The notes under the pieces: model-generated
Databases searched by the model: none
Told to the model about the DNA's origin: nothing
Seen by the model: only the letters and a program-made list of their open reading frames with translations
Assembly: GCA_034509735.1 (NCBI GenBank)
Contig: JACGWO010000001.1
Coordinates: 35,405,966 to 35,469,965 of the forward strand
Length of the DNA stretch: 64,000 nucleotides
DNA from: Sesamum alatum
Lineage: Eukaryota; Streptophyta; Magnoliopsida; Lamiales; Pedaliaceae
Direction of reading: 5' to 3'
Shown here: positions 31,505 to 45,028 of the stretch, piece by piece
Layout of the letters: every line of letters starts with the position of its first letter
How positions within the stretch are numbered: the stretch's first letter is position 1
Program-made: the position numbers and the translations under genes

Positions 31505-32930
31505 TTAACGTATCGGTTCAGGGAATAAATATAGATACTTCTCTCTCATACTCTCCTCAACCTCCCAAGTGGTTTCTCTGGGAGAGTGATGACTCCATTT
31601 TACCTTTACCATTATTATTTCTTTATTCCTCAACTTCTTTATCCTTCGATCAAAAGTTTCTATTGGTTTCTCTACGTCCGTTAATCCTTCCGATATTTTT
31701 ATCTTCGGTTCACGCAATATATGACTAGGGTCAGATCGATATCGACGTAACATGGACACATGGAACACATCATGTATCTGAGACAACTCTGCTGGTAATG
31801 GTAATTGATAAGCTAGTGGTCTGACTCGCTCGATAATTTCATACGGCCCAATATATCTCAGACTTAACTTTCCTTGCTTACCGAATCATAAGATTTCCCT
31901 CCATGGTGATACTTTCAGAAAAAAAAATTTCTCCCACCTCATATTTCCATCTCTCTGCGATGTTTATCTACATAGCTCTTTCGAAAATCTTGTGCTGACT
32001 TCAGAACCTTTTTAACTATTTGTATCTTATCTACCGTTTCTTGGACTAATTCGGGGCCTTCTAGTTGCCTTAGTCCCTCAACATCCCAACAAATTGGACT
32101 TCGGCATTTTGTCCCATACAAAGCTTCATACGGAGCAATACCAATACTAGAATGAAAACTATTATTATATGCGAATTCCATTAGTGCTAAATGATCATCC
32201 CAATTTCCTCTGAACTCAATTACGCAGGCTCTCATCATGTCCTCTAACTTCTGAATAGTCCTTTCTGATTGTCCATCTGTTTGAGGGTGAAATGTTGTAC
32301 TGAAGTGCAATCTGGTACCTAATGCCTTTTGCAAGCTTCCCCAGAAAGAGAAGTAAAACGAGGATCTCTGTCGGAGACTATAGAAGTAGGAATTCCATGT
32401 AACCATACAATTTTCGAAACATACAACTTAGCCAACTTACGCAAAGAATCAGTTTGTCTTATTAGCAAAAAGTGAGCCGATTTAGTCAATCTATCCACGA
32501 TCACCCAAATAGCATCATGTTTCCTGAACCTACGTGGTAGTCCGATGACAAAATCCATAGTAATCTTTTTCCATTTCCATTTCCATTTCCATTTAGGTAT
32601 AGATAAAGGATGAAGCTTACTGGCTGGTGCTTGATGTTCTGCTTTAACCTGTTGACAAGTTAAACATCTAGCCACAAACTCTACAACATCTTTGTTCATT
32701 GTTGACCACCAGTAGTAGGGTCTCAAGTCTGGATACATATTGGTACTGCCAGGATGCATCGCATACGGTGCATAGTGCGCCTCGTGCATAATCTTCATTC
32801 TCAATTCCTCTACATTCTGCACACACATACGTTTTTCATTTAATAACATACCATCTTCCTGTATTATAAATTGATCGTTCTTTCTTTCTTGTACCTTGGC
32901 TTTCATTTTCTGCAAGTACGGATCACTATT
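31505..32930 (-). pseudogene. Tekay-like integrase and C-terminal chromodomain-like region
   Basis: Frames 32915-32319, 32406-31939 and 31786-31505 together cover integrase. The zinc finger is seen as HEAHY...MHPG...CLTCQQVK. Catalytic residues lie in MDFVIGLP, SDRDPRFTS and GQSERTIQ, all three acidic residues kept. The C-terminal end contains SQIHDVFHVSMLRRY and WSHHSPRETTWEVEE, the chromodomain-like tail of chromoviruses thought to direct integration to heterochromatin. Frameshifts fall near 32330 and 31930. The interval 32571-32594 is a (CCATTT)4 expansion that lengthens the protein with repeated Lys-Trp. Confidence 0.88.
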
Positions 32931-33719
32931 CTATGCATTTCTAATTTTGTCCCTAAGGGAGGGCTTCACTTGCAAAGTAGCAAATAAAATATCATCACCA
33001 ACGCTAAAATTCGCATTCATTGCTCTGAGAGCAACCAAATACTCCACCTTATAGCAAATCATACCTGCTAGTTGGTCCACCGTCCTTCTACTCAAAGCAT
33101 CCGCAACTACATTTGCCTTACCAGGGTGATAATCAATAGTACAATCGTAGTCCTTCAATAGCTCGATCCATCTTCTGTGCCTCAAATTCAACTCTTTCTG
33201 CATTGGAATATATTTTAAACTTTTATGATCTGTAAATATCTGAAATATCTCTCCATACAGATAATGCCTCTAGATTTTTAATGCATGCACAATAGCTGTT
33301 AATTCCAGATCATGGGTTGGATAGTTAAATTTATGCGGCCTCAGTTGTCTCGAAGCATAAGCTATAACCTTTCCATGCTGCATCAAAACACAGCCAAGTC
33401 CTTGCCGTGAAGCAACATTATATACTACATATCCTCCATTTCTAGATGGTAATGCCAGAATAGGTGTTGAGGTAAGTCTTTTTTTTAACTCTTCAAAACT
33501 CTGATCACACATGTCATTCCAATTGAATGGTACATTCTTCTTTAACAGATTCGTCAAAGGCTTTGCAATAACAGAGAAATCTTTTACAAATCTTCTATAA
33601 TAACCCAGCCAATCCTAGAAAACTGCGAACTTCCGATGCATTTTTAAGTGGCTCCCACTCTACAATATCCTTAATTTTTGCCGGATCAGGTTGAACTCGT
33701 TGCTATGAAACAACATGCC
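32931..33719 (-). pseudogene. Tekay-like RNase H region
   Basis: The frame 33557-33270 begins in the RT connection ([17 protein letters not shown]) and enters RNase H. The first catalytic Asp position, usually in TDAS, reads NVAS, so the nuclease would be dead. A stop follows ALKI. The next frame, 33203-32931, continues with [19 protein letters not shown] and [13 protein letters not shown], the conserved end of RNase H. The join to RT at 33720 is frameshifted. Confidence 0.85.
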
Positions 33720-34949
33720 CTAAGAAAGCAATCTCCTGCATCCGAAATTCACAAATTTAGCATACAGTTGCTTTTCTCTCAAGATTTGTAAAATTATCCT
33801 TAAATGTTGTTCATGTTCCGCGTGACTACTAGAGTATATCAGAATATCATCAATAAACACAATCACAAACTGATCAAGGAATGGTTGTAAGGTCTTGTTC
33901 ATCAACGACATGAAAGCAGCAGGGGCATTCGTTAACCCAAATGGCATAACAACAAATTCATAATGGTCATACCTGGTTCGAAAAGTTGTCTTTGGAATAG
34001 ACCCTTCTTCGATCCACAATTGCCAATACCCTGATCTCAAGTTAATTTTAGAAAACACAGTTGCACCCTTTAACTGGTCAAGTAGATCATCTATCCGCGG
34101 CAAAGGATACTTGTTCTTAATTGTGATCCGATTCAATTGCCTATAATAAACACATAATCTCATACTCCCATCCTTCTTCTTTACGAATAATACCGGTGCT
34201 CCCCAAGGTGAGATACTTGGTCGTATAAACCCCTTATCCAGTAATTCTTCTAATTGTTTCTTTAATTCTTTCAATTCTAGCGGAGCCATTCTATATGGTG
34301 CAATTGAAATAGATGTTGTCCCAGAAATAGTTTCTATTTCAAAATACACTTCTCGATGAGGTGGTAACCCAGGTAATTCTTTGGGAAAAACATCAGGAAA
34401 TTCCCTAACTACTGGAACATTTGATACACCCGGACTAACCTTCGTAGTATCACGTACACTAGCTAGATATGCTTCACACCCTTCTTTAATTAAATTAAAA
34501 GCAGTCATAGCAGAAATTAAACTGCTAGGTATAACTTTTCTTTCTCCCACTATAATCGTCTTCATTTGCCCATTGATTTCTATAGCCACCTCTTTTGTTT
34601 GACAATCCACCGAAGCATGATTACGATATAACCAATCCATCCCCATAATAACATCAAACTCCTTAAGATTTATGACAAGCAAATTTGCATATAGTGTGAC
34701 ACTATCTACTACTATTGGGCAAGATCTCACTACTGTGTTAACAAGTATAACCCCACCAGCAGGCATAGATACACATAAGTCATGCCCCAACGGTTCAATA
34801 CTAGCATGCATACGTAATGCAAAATCATGTGATATAAATGAACAAGTAGATCCTGGATCAATTAACACATGCGAACCAGAATTGCGAATACAAAAAGGAA
34901 CCAGTAATAACCTCAGGTGCAGTAGGAGCTTGCTCTCTAGTGATGGCAT
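33720..34949 (-). pseudogene. Tekay-like protease and reverse transcriptase
   Basis: 409-residue open frame. The protease shows [13 protein letters not shown], the DPGS form seen in this clade. RT starts after [18 protein letters not shown] and includes [42 protein letters not shown] and the catalytic loop FIDDILIY, which is intact. Motif A reads [10 protein letters not shown]: the metal-binding Asp expected at the Asn is changed, so polymerase activity should be lost despite the long open frame. The frame ends by frameshift at 33720. Gag frames lie upstream and overlap it slightly (34858-35190). Confidence 0.9.
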
Positions 34950-37900
34950 AAACCCTTACTTGTGGCTGAGGTTGACTAGTTTGTCCTGTTGATGTTGTAG
35001 AAATGTTCCCACTGCCTCGACCACCTCTGCCTCGCCCTCTACTCGTACCACCCCATTGAGAATTTTCCCCCACACTACTCGATCCCGAAATTTGAGATCC
35101 ACTAGCATCAACTCTCCACATAGGACAATCCCTGACAATATGCCCTGGTTGGTGACAACGATACACACGATTGGCTGGACTCCCCAACATTCACCGGTAT
35201 GTTTCCTATCGCAATTCATGCACGAGGGAATAGACCTTCCACTAAACGATCTGGTTGGACCCTGTCTTCCCCCAAATCCGACTGAGGTAGACCCGCCTCT
35301 ACTTGACGACACTAATGGAGACCTATTAGTTTGACTCATTCCTTGGCCTCTGTACCCACCTTTCTGAAAACCAGAACCCTTAAAGGAAACTGCACCGCTT
35401 GGTCCACCTGTAAAGTTAGGATTACCTGTCCACTTCTTACGTTTAGCTTCAATAGAGTTCCTTTCTATCGATGTATCTTCAGCTCTCAATGTTGCTTCCA
35501 AAAGTGCACTATATCGCGGAGGTTTGATTGCTATCTTCTCTCGAATCTTAAATCTCAGGCCTCTTTCAAATATGTCACTCCTCAATTCATCGGTGCTTAC
35601 CTCTTCTGGAGCATATTTTGACAGCCTCACAAATTGTAGCTCATACTCAGCGACAGACAAATCATTTTGGTTTAACTCAAGAAATTCAACTTTCTTACGG
35701 TTTTTGTAGACCGGTGGAGTGTATTTCTCAGCAAATTCCCTCAAGAAATCATTCCATGTTAAAGTGATTGGTCGATTCCTACTCCCTGGACAGTTTCCCA
35801 CCAATCCAATGCATCTTTCTCTAAAAAAGACACCACGTACCTCAACTTTTGTTTCAGAAGTGCATTCAATACGTGTTAGAATAGGTGACCATGTAAGCCA
35901 ATTTTGGCAGGAATATGTAACCTATGTCTAGACAATTCTTTGGTATTTGATAAAACATTTATGAATAAAGAAGTGAAAATTCAAATGGCAATACTTTGTT
36001 TACGTTCACTTATCTGCATTTACATTTCTGTTCACTACGCAAACAAAGCCCACGGACTGAGAAACGATTTCGGGGACTGGGACTACGCTTGGAGGTAGGT
36101 CCATGAAATCAGTCTCGCCGAATCAGTCCGAAAATCTCCAAGTCAAGGAATCCCGAAAATGGGTACCGGGATTCCCTTTGAGACTTGCACTAAGCATCTG
36201 TTGTCGTATTTCATCGACAGGTGACGAAGGTCGTCTAAGCAGTGTTAGTGGGTCAGCATGCTAGGAAGCAGTTGACTGAGGTGACTCGCGGGAACCGTCT
36301 TACGGAGGACCTTGAGTATGGTCAGCAAGGCATGACGTGTATTCCCGGTTCCAACAGTACAGGCCAAGTCCTTTGACTTGAGGAACTGCTGAGTTTACCT
36401 GTGCATCAGGTCTGTATCTTAGATATGGTGAGAGATTGCCAAAATACTCTTGGGTAGTCATAAGCCATGTCTAGTGCAGCTCGGGTGTACAAAGTGACAG
36501 TAGTTTCCAAGAAAGGATCTGTCTCCTGTCAAAAGGTATTGACAGTTGAGTCTCATGTATGCTCTGTGTCTTGTCCCTGAAATCTGTGGCCACAGTAACT
36601 GAACAGAAGGGAAAGGTTTCCCTTGCGGCGTTTAGTAAGGACAGACCGACACTTAGGTCAAAAATGGGTACCTGCATTTTCCGTGCCCTAGACCCTAAGT
36701 GATGAGACCGAAGATAGAAGGACAAGTATACTGTTAGAGCCTAAATGTTCATCCCCGAATATTTCACCTAGTCTCTAGTGCCATGGACCGTTGCTAGATG
36801 GCCACCCATGGTAACCGGCGGATTCTAGGAATCCGACCAAGTCTAGCTGAATGGTGAACCTAAAGAGTCACACACTATCCACACACACTTAGTATTTAAT
36901 TTGGAATTAAATATTGGAGTAAAGGAATGATTAAATTAGATTTAATCGGGTCCTATATTTTCTTGGAGAAATGTAATTCCTTCTATTTGATAAAGGGAAT
37001 TAAATTAATAAATAGGATTTATTAAAAGGGTTGATTTAATGGGCTTAGAATAAATAATAATATTTATTTATTATATTATATTTATTCTTTTTAGCCTTTT
37101 GGAATATTTAATAGGATTTAAATATTCCATTAAATTAAAATCAACGGTTGAGATGGAAAGGGGAGATGGAAGGCTAGGATTCGTTTGACTAGGTCAAACA
37201 CTAGTTTGACTAGGACTTTGACTGGGTCAAAATCCTAGTCAAATTAGAGTTCTTTAGAGTTGGAGTTTAAAGAGGATTAAACTCCTCCTCTATATAAACC
37301 TCTAGCTTCCAACAATTGAAGGATGATGATTCTTGAAAACACACACAACACACACTCCCCCCTCTCCATACCTCTCGTCCGCCCCTCCCTCTCTCTCCAA
37401 GAAGAAAATATTTTTAGTTCTTTTTGTTCTTGGAACATTAGAACTTAGACGAACCAATATCGTTAATTGATAACGTGTTATTGATTCGTCCACTCCAAAA
37501 ATTATACACTTGTTCGTTGCTAGCACGACGTGCAAGATACGTGGGTGGATCATGTGTCACGATTTGGAGGGTCTCAAGAACGAGATCTCGGTGCAAACGG
37601 GGAACAACGTGCGTAGCCGTTGAAGACGAAAACGTCAACGGGTAGGTCTCGTTTTACTTTTTTTCGTCCCTCTTTAATTTTCAACTCTATGGCCTCCATG
37701 ACTTCTTTACATGCTTTATTGATCATGAGATACACCGAACGCCCGGGAACCTCAAGGGCACACCCCTTGAGCGTGTTCTTTTAAATTAAAAAGCATGCTT
37801 TATTTTTTGTATGTTTAATTTTATCGCGCTTCCGCATTCGCGCAATTCCCTGGACGATCCACCGATTTCTTTCAATACGGTCTAGAACCTTTTACGTATT

Positions 37901-38195
37901 TCTCAACCATTCTTCTGCTTCTGCAGGATCAGTTGTACCAGCAAATAACTTCGCACCCTGCCTTCTAACTATCTCATAGTTTTTATCAATGACTACATCT
38001 TGTGGTTGGGGTTGTGGTGGTGGAGCCATCCTCTGCATTAATTCTAGTGAATTGTTGCATAAAAGGATTTACTTCTAGTTGGGGTACATTTCTGTTCTGA
38101 GCTTCTAACCACTGATGTTCAGATGCATGATCATGAACCTGTACAGACTCTAATGACTCAGTTTGGCCAGCAGCATTTTCACCTGACGCTTCCAT
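34858..38195 (-). pseudogene. Tekay-like gag, split by solo LTR-B2
   Basis: The start Met is at 38195 (MEASGENAAG), about 110 bases inside the 5' LTR edge. N-terminal Gag (RQGAKLFAGTTDPAEAEEWL in a shifted frame) runs to 37875. After the LTR insertion (35874-37874) it resumes and gives the retrotransposon Gag core (NDFLREFAEKYTPPVY, VEFLELNQNDLSVAEYELQF, LSKYAPEEVS). The RNA-binding end (35190-34858) has a zinc knuckle in which the first Cys is missing (VYRCHQPGHIVRDC). Stops and shifts near 37900, 35770 and 35190 break it. Confidence 0.88.
35874..37874 (+). mobile_element. Solo LTR-B (copy B2) in gypsy gag
   Basis: 2001 bp from TGTTAGAATAGG to TTCTTTCA with the duplication ATACG on each side (35869-35873 and 37875-37879) and no internal sequence. 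The W-box cluster is at about 37189-37245 and TATATAAA at 37291-37298. Confidence 0.95.
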
Positions 38196-38290
38196 CCTAT
38201 ATGAAATGCACATTTATAATTAGACTCGTAATATATATTTTACGTATAATACCACATACCGTCAAATACCCCCAGAGAATCTAAGCCCTA

Positions 38291-38301
38291 CTCTGTTACC
38301 A
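38291..38301 (-). other. Primer-binding site of the Tekay-like gypsy
   Basis: Minus strand TGGTAACAGAG, five bases inside the 5' LTR. It resembles the tRNA-Met primer site (TGGTATCAGAG) with one difference. Confidence 0.75.
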
Positions 38302-38685
38302 CCAAATGTAGCATCCACTAACAACACTACGATTATATCTCCCCTAAATATCACACTTAATGTAAACCCCGTTTATATATATAATTAAGCACATAATCTA
38401 GTCCCTACTGTGTATATATACACATAGTCTCATCATCACAAAAAGAATATTTATCATCTCATCCACAAGATCATATATACATACATCAAGTATGACAAAA
38501 ATAGAATCCTTATAGTTAGTTCACATGCCATTTTCGTTTTTAATCCAAAATGAGACGTTTATTTCTATTTATGAGAAGGAGAAAACTGCACACTGGCCCA
38601 ACCTGACTGGAATGCAAAACGTGGACCTAGATGTCGTGAATAGGCACAACAAAATCCACACCTGAAAAATGTTAGCAAATGAATG

Positions 38686-41600
38686 TGAAGGACAAGCGGA
38701 TCCTCCCGGGAGCGCGAGCGGAAGCGAGAAGCGTAAGGAAATACATAAATTTAAAACATTTAAATAAACATAATCCCTTAGGGGTGTACCCTTAAGTGTT
38801 CCACTGGGCGTTCGATGTAGAATGTATTATAGGAAGTATATAATACATGGGTCATAGATAAAACGTAAATCTACCAAAGCGTAATAAAACCGTTACCTTT
38901 GTTGATTTCACGTATGCGCGGCTACTTGCGTTGTTCCTTCTCTGAAATGTTCACAAAATCCAAATATTTGGATTCTCAAAAGGTGATCCACACCACACCG
39001 GAAGTGAACACACGTTCTCCTTGCTACAAGAAAACGGGTTTGTGAAGGAATCGGTTTTTTAAGAATATGAACACTATTAATTTAGTGTTCTTCTTAAAAA
39101 CTTCTTTGTTCTTCCCTTTTGATCCAAGATCCAATGAAGAACAAAGGTGAAAGAGGGAGAGAGTGGCCGAGAATGAGAGAGAGGAGAGGGGCCGAATTTT
39201 GTCTTCTTTTTTCCTTGAAAAGATGAATTATAATTCTCATACACTAGGTGTTATATTACTCATATATACATAATTAATGTGATTATTGGAATGTGTCTAG
39301 GTTCATCCAAGGATGTCTAGATACATCCCAATCAATCACCATTAATTCTTCAATCAAGCCTACCAACTTTTAAGGTATGATCAAATCATACAAAAAGGGA
39401 AGGGCTAGATTGGAGTTGATTTGTCTCTTACCAAAAGAGACAAGTCAACCGCCACCTTGCATGGAACATGGCTGAATTTTGCTTCCTCCAAGGGAGCATT
39501 TTCGGCTATGCTCAATATGGGAAGAAGTCCAACTTCTTCCTATTCCAAAATAGGAATTAATTCTCCTCTCGGATCAAAATCTAACGGACCGGGTTTATCG
39601 TAATCCAATTACGATGAACCAAAAAATTAAATCTAATTTAATGTCCACTTAAATTATTCCCGTTGGTCTTTTAATCCAATCAAAAGATCCAACATCTCGA
39701 CTTTCCATAATTAATCGAGAAATCCAATTTACCGATTAAACGAGGGCCCGATACATATCGGCACGTCCATCCAATAGACTATCCTTTATGTAATCCAATT
39801 ACTTATTTAACCTTGGAGATTGACTCCAAGTCAATCTCTCAACCTTCTCGGTGATTTGTGTGTGACCCTTTAGGTTCACCCTCAGCTAGACTTGGCCCGT
39901 GTCCCACAAGGGCCTGTTACCATGGGTGGCTGTCTTGTTAGAATAGGTGACCAGAAAGCCAATTGGATTGGCGGTTTTGGGTACTATTTAGCAATCTTTA
40001 TTGACTTGATGAATATAGTAAGTATTCATCCGTTGCACTATGTGTTTGTTGTGCTTACTGATTACGTTAAACGATGTTTTAACGTTACAAGAAATGCCCA
40101 CAGACCAATTAGATAACCCATGTAGTTGAGTTGCGCATTGGATGGCAGCTATGAAACCAACTTCTGAGGGTTGGTCTGGAATGTTCCAAGTCGAGGACCT
40201 AGAGACAGGGCATCGAGGTCCTACAGAGACTTGCACTAAGGATTGCATTCATTGGATGAGTGTCGTGTTTCATCGGCGACAGACGTTGGACGTCTGTGCA
40301 ATATTAGTGGGTTAGTTGACAAGGGTGTTAGCTGACTGAACTGACTCACGGGAATCGTCATATGGAAGCCTTGGAGGCTTGGTTGGTATGACTGGAATTT
40401 TTGGCTCCGATAGTACGAGATTAGTCCTCGGACTTAAGGAATCATGGCAGTCACATGCATATGAAGGTTGTATCTAGGGTCTGGCAAGAGATGTCTGTAT
40501 CTAGGATACGTTCATCATAAGCTTTATCCAGTGCAGTCGGAATATGTATTGAGGACGATGGATTCCAAGATAGGATCCGTCACCTGTCAGTATATGACAA
40601 TCGAGTCTCCAATGCACTCTGAGACGGTTTAAACTCTTTAAGTCTGTGGCCACAGCAAAAGTCTAGCTGAGGGTGAACCTAAAGAGTCACACACAAATCA
40701 TTGTGGAATTGGTAGAATTAATTTGGGATTAATTCTAGAAGAAACGAATTGATTTAATTTGATTAAATTAATTTAAGGAGAAAAATAAATGATTGGATCA
40801 TTTATTGGGAAATCCATTTGATAAATGGTCCAAGAATTAATTAATTGGATTAGTTAATTTTTGGAGTTTAGAACCTTTAAATTAATTGGATTAATTTATC
40901 AGGTTTGGATTAATTAGTTTATTGGATCAATTAATTAGAGTTCGGACTTATGTTTATTTAATTGGATTAAATAAACTTAAGGGCTTCAATGGGATTGAGA
41001 TTAATTGAATTAATTAATGCCCAATGGACTTTGTTTGGACTTAATTTAATTAGATTAAATAAAAGTCTAAGACTAGTACTCTTAGTCCACGGAAAAATTC
41101 AATTTATAGCAAGTAAAGGAAGAATTGAAATCTTCCATATGTGAGGCACATGTGACCAGCCTTTATATGGTTTGGTGGGTGGTTTTATTTGCTACAATGA
41201 TGCATGGTTATGTAGATAATGGTGTGTGTATGTAGGTTACTTTGGAAGTTGACAAGAGAAGTTGAAGTTTGAATTCAACAACTCTACATACACAAAATCA
41301 TTCACATAACTTGCATGGACTTGGTCTTGCACGAATTTTTCCCCTCAAAAACTCTCCAAAAATCTCTGGAAAACTCTCTTTCTTGTGTTCATACCTTTTG
41401 GAAAGGTTTGAACTAAAACATTCCAAAAGCACTAATCAATAGTGTTATTTTGGAAGTATTTCTTCTTTACTTCTCTATTTCTATCTAGCAATAGAGTAGA
41501 GAACTATTCTATAGTGTGGTGTGGACAAATTAGAGGGATTCTAATTTGGATCCTCAACTGAACGGAAGGAGAAACGGAAAGAGAACAACGCATGTACCGG

Positions 41601-42758
41601 TTTTACGTGTGATGATCTAAGGTTGGTTTTCTTTATGTTTTCATGTAATTTTTGTTCATATCCTTTTAGCCACATGTCCAGCATTCTTCTACCCTTTTAT
41701 TTATGCCTTGATAAACACCGTTAGAACCCGTTTTATATTATACTTTCATTCACGTTTTTACGCTTCTGTTGCGTTCCCGGGCCGTACCCGATTCTTTCAC
41801 GTCTAGCAACGGTCCATGGCACTAGAGATTAGGTGAATGTTGGCGTGAAACATTTAGGCGCCGATTTCGTACGGGTACGGTCCTTCCATCTACCGTCTAG
41901 GGTATGGAATTGGGCGTCGGTTCCCATCCTTGACTAGGCATCTATGCTTAATACTCGAGACTACGCATGCCTCATTGCATCGACACAGGAAACCATTCCC
42001 TGTTTGACCAACCACTGTGGCCACAACTTCAAATAGCATGAACGTGTCTCCGAGTGCATAAGAGATACCTCTGTCATATAGTGACAGGAGACGGATCCTC
42101 TTCTTGGAATCCACCGTCCTCGCTACACATTTTGACTGCACTGGACAAAGCTTATAATGATCATCTTACAGAATGATCACCTCTCGCCAGATCCAAGATA
42201 CAGTCGTCCTTTGCATGCAACTGTCATAGTTCCTTAAGTCTGAGGACTACTCCCGTACTATCGGAATCGGGGAAATCCAATCATACCGACCAAGCCTCCA
42301 AGGCTTCCATATGATGATCTCCGCGAGTCAGTCCAGTCGGCTCGACCCTAGTCGACCAACCCATCAAGATTGTGTAGGCGTCCCACGCCTGTCGCCGATG
42401 AATCACGGCACTCATCCAATGAACACGACTCTTGATGCAAGTCTCAATAGGACTCTGGATGCCTTGTCTCGAGGTCCTCGACTTGGAACGTTTCAGACCC
42501 AACTCTCAATCAGTTTGTTTCATGACTACCATCCAATCCGTCGCCCAACTGCATGGGTTGTTAACCGTGGTCTGTGGGCTTTGTTGCGATATAAGTAAAA
42601 CACCGTTTTAACATACGTGAAATGAGCGCAACAAAGTAGACACCAATAGTGACGAACACTCATTTTATTCATCACATAATAATATTACATTTACATTATG
42701 TTGTCAAATAGGTTACAAATCGCCAAACCTATTGGCTTTCTGGTCACCAATTCTAACA
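38686..42758 (-). mobile_element. Solo LTR-A (copy A4), split by LTR-D1
   Basis: Minus-strand LTR-A from TGAAGGACAAGCGG (38686) to TTCTAACA (42758), flanked by GAATG (38681-38685 and 42759-42763). Removing LTR-D1 (39936-41799) leaves about 2.2 kb and no internal region. The conserved hairpin is at 39415-39449. Confidence 0.95.
39936..41799 (+). mobile_element. Solo LTR-D (copy D1) inside LTR-A4
   Basis: 1864 bp from TGTTAGAATAGG to ATTCTTTCA. Flanks TGTCT (39931-39935) and CGTCT (41800-41804) match at four of five bases, and undisturbed LTR-A copies read CGTCT here, so one flank has mutated. It lacks the ~370-bp segment that D2 keeps. Confidence 0.9.
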
Positions 42759-43036
42759 GAATGAGCCTACAACTCAATAAGTCAATAATCGGCACCAACT
42801 ACACATGCACTTCAATTACATCACAAGACAAAAACAAGCAACGTATATAAAATATAATCAACTTGATCAAGCACATTTATTTCTTTTCTCCACATAGTCA
42901 TCTCATAACGCGACAATCAATGAAACTTGTCTTTTCCTAGTTGGCTTACCAGAAAGGTGATATAGTGTTTTTCTCCACCAACTAAACCTCACGATTCATT
43001 CATATATATACATGAATCCCTTTGACATGTCACACA

Positions 43037-45028
43037 TGAAAGGAATTGTGGATCGTCCCGGGAAAAGCGCGAATGCGGAAGCGCGGTATAATTAAAAATA
43101 AATGCGGAATTTAAACATGCTTTAAATTAAAGAACACGTTTCAAAGGGTGTGCCTTTGAAATTCCCGGGTGTTCGGTGTATCTCATGAATAATAAAACAT
43201 AAAAGAATCATGGAGGCCATAGGGTAGAAAATTAAAAAGGGACGAAAATCATAAACGAGACCTACCCGTTGTCGTTTTCGTCTTCAACGGCTACACGCGT
43301 TGTTCCCCGTTTTGCACCAAGATCTCGTTCTTGAGACCCTCCAAATCGTGACACACGATCCACCCACGTATCTTGCACGTCGTGCTAGCAACGAACAAGT
43401 TTATATATTTTGGAGTGGATGAATCAACAACACGTTATGAATTAACGGTATTGATTCATCAAGTTCTAATGTTCCAAGAACAAGAGAACAAAGAAAAATA
43501 ATTTTCTTGGAGTGTGTGAGAGAGAGAGGGCGGACGAGATAGAGGGAGAGAGAGCCGAGTTGTGTGTGTGTGTTGTGTGTGTTGGAATTTTCATCATCAT
43601 GCAACTTGTAGGATGCTAGGGGTTTATATAGAAGAGGAGTTTAATCCTCTTTAAACTCCTCTTTCAAGAACTCTAATTTGACTAGGATTTTGACCTAGTC
43701 AAAGTCCTAGTCAAAGTAGTGTTTTGACCTAGTCAAAACAATCCTAGCCATCCATCTCTCCCATTGATCTCAACCGTTGATTTAATTTAATTTAATGGAA
43801 TACTTAAAACCTATTTAAAATATTTCCAAGAGGCTAAAATAAATATAAATATTATTTAAGCCCATTAAATAAATCCCTTTGATAAATCTAATTTATCAAT
43901 TTAATTCCTTATATCTAATAGAAGGAATTATTTCTCCAAGAAAAAATAAAGGACCCGATTAAATCCAATTTAATCATTCCTTCACTCCAATATTTAATTC
44001 CTAATTAAATATCTAAATGTGTGTGGATAGTGTGTGACTCTTTAGGTTCACCTTTCAGCTAGACTTGGTCGGATTCCTAGAATCCTTCCGTTACCATGGG
44101 TGGCCATCTAGCAACGGTCCATGGCACTAGAGACTAGGTGAAATATTCAGGGATGAACATTTAGGCTCTAACAGTACACTTGTCCTTCTGTCTTCGATCT
44201 CATCACTTAGAGTCTAGGGCACGGATAATGCAGGTACCCATTTTGGACCTAAGTGTCGGTCTGTCCTCACTAAACGCCGCAAGGGAATCCTTCCCTTCTG
44301 TTCAGTCACTGTGGCCACAGTTTTAGGGACAAGACCTAGAGTATACATGAGACTCAACTGCCAAAACCTATTGACAGGAGACAGATCCTTTCTTGGAAAC
44401 TACTGTCACTTTGCACACCAGAACTGCACTAGACATGGCTTATGACTACCAAAGAGAATTCTGGCAATCTCTCACCATACCTAAGATACAGCCCTGATGT
44501 ACAGGTAAACTCAACAATTCCTCAAGTCAAAGGACTTGACCTGTACCGTTGGAACCGGGAATACACGTCATACCTTGCTGACCATACTCAAGGTCCTCCG
44601 TAAGACGGTTCCCGCGAGTCACCTCAGTCAGCTGCGTCCTAGCATGCTAACCTACTAACACTGCTTAGACGACCCTCGTCACCCGTCGATGAAACACGAC
44701 AGCAGGTGCTTAGTGCAAGTCTCAAATGGAATCCCGGTACCCAGTTTCGGGATTCCTTGACTTGGAGATTTCCGGACTGATTCGGGAAGACTGATTTCAT
44801 GGACCTACCTCCAAACGTAGTCCCAGTCCCCGAAATTGATCCTCAGTACGTGGGCTTTGTTTGCGTAGTGAACAGATATAGAAAATAGATATAAGTGAAC
44901 ACAAACAAAGTAATGCCAAATGAAATTCACTTCTTTATTCATTAATGATTTATCAAACACCTATAATTGTCTAGACATAGGTTACATATACCCGCCAAAA
45001 TTGGCTTACATGGTCACCTATTCTAACA
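43037..45028 (-). mobile_element. Solo LTR-B (copy B3) in gypsy 5' LTR
   Basis: 1992 bp, minus strand, from TGAAAGGAATTG to TTCTAACA with ACACA on both sides (43032-43036 and 45029-45033). The TATA box is TTTATATA on plus at 43623-43630, with the W-box cluster at about 43675-43745. Confidence 0.95.

Noticed and set aside
34381..36098. Several plus-strand frames of 60-106 codons
   Set aside because: Shadows of gypsy gag-pol on the minus strand or of LTR-B2.
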